Shown one piece after another: positions 6,202-6,330 of a stretch of DNA of 6,330 bases (positions within the stretch are counted from its first letter, which is position 1; each line of letters begins with the position of its first letter). Position numbers and translations under genes: made by a program. The notes beneath the pieces were generated by a model, which did not search any database, was not told where the DNA came from, and saw only the letters and a list, made by a program, of their open reading frames with translations. The stretch spans positions 1 through 6,330 of the forward strand of contig JAVMKL010000079.1 of NCBI GenBank assembly GCA_031732875.1. The letters run 5' to 3'. This DNA comes from JAVMKJ01 sp031732875 (GTDB lineage: Bacteria > Pseudomonadota > Gammaproteobacteria > Competibacterales > Competibacteraceae).

Positions 6202-6330
6202 GTGGATGACCGGAAAATGGCTTGCGAGGCAGCTTCTCTTAATCCTCCCGAATCAGCGGGTAGCGTGAGAAACCGTGGCTCGATACTCCCGAACCGCAAC
6301 GTCGAACACATTCCAGGGTCATCGAGACGT

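Noticed and set aside
6245..6293. Eight-base direct repeat CTCCCGAA at 6245-6252 and 6286-6293
   Set aside because: Two copies of eight bases in GC-rich DNA are easily chance, and they do not border any element.

Overview
The window shows a GC-rich bacterial chromosome segment that looks like a gammaproteobacterium. Every protein resembles its Escherichia coli counterpart closely along its full length. The clpS-clpA pair converging on infA is also the E. coli and Pseudomonas arrangement. I cannot name the genus. The glyoxylate-shunt genes next to clpS differ from the arrangement I recall in those two genera. All genes look like ordinary core housekeeping genes. I see no mobile element, CRISPR array, tRNA, or previously undescribed system.

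Layout: (1) Bases 1-1271 hold isocitrate lyase (aceA), missing about its first ten codons at the left edge. (2) Bases 1272-1419 hold a strong intrinsic terminator and then a Shine-Dalgarno site. (3) Bases 1420-3018 encode malate synthase A (aceB), which starts at GTG. (4) Bases 3019-3214 hold a second strong terminator, a candidate promoter, and a small leader ORF whose stop overlaps the clpS start. (5) Bases 3215-3541 (clpS) and 3576-5825 (clpA) form a two-gene operon. (6) Bases 5826-5907 form a short convergent gap. (7) Bases 5908-6126 on the minus strand encode initiation factor IF-1 (infA), with a plausible promoter and a GAAA-loop hairpin in its leader. (8) Bases 6202-6330 hold no gene I can identify.

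How the genes work together: AceA and AceB are the two enzymes of the glyoxylate shunt, which allows growth on acetate or fatty acids by bypassing the CO2-releasing steps of the TCA cycle. ClpA is the AAA+ unfoldase that feeds the ClpP protease. ClpS is its adaptor, which delivers N-end-rule substrates. IF-1 acts in translation initiation. Its position beside clpA is conserved synteny; in relatives the genes beyond it often encode N-end-rule aminoacyl-transferases, which would lie outside this window.

The points most worth a second look are regulatory: the ATGA overlap between a leader ORF and clpS, the loss of the AUG at the internal-start position known from E. coli ClpA, and the hairpin in the infA leader.
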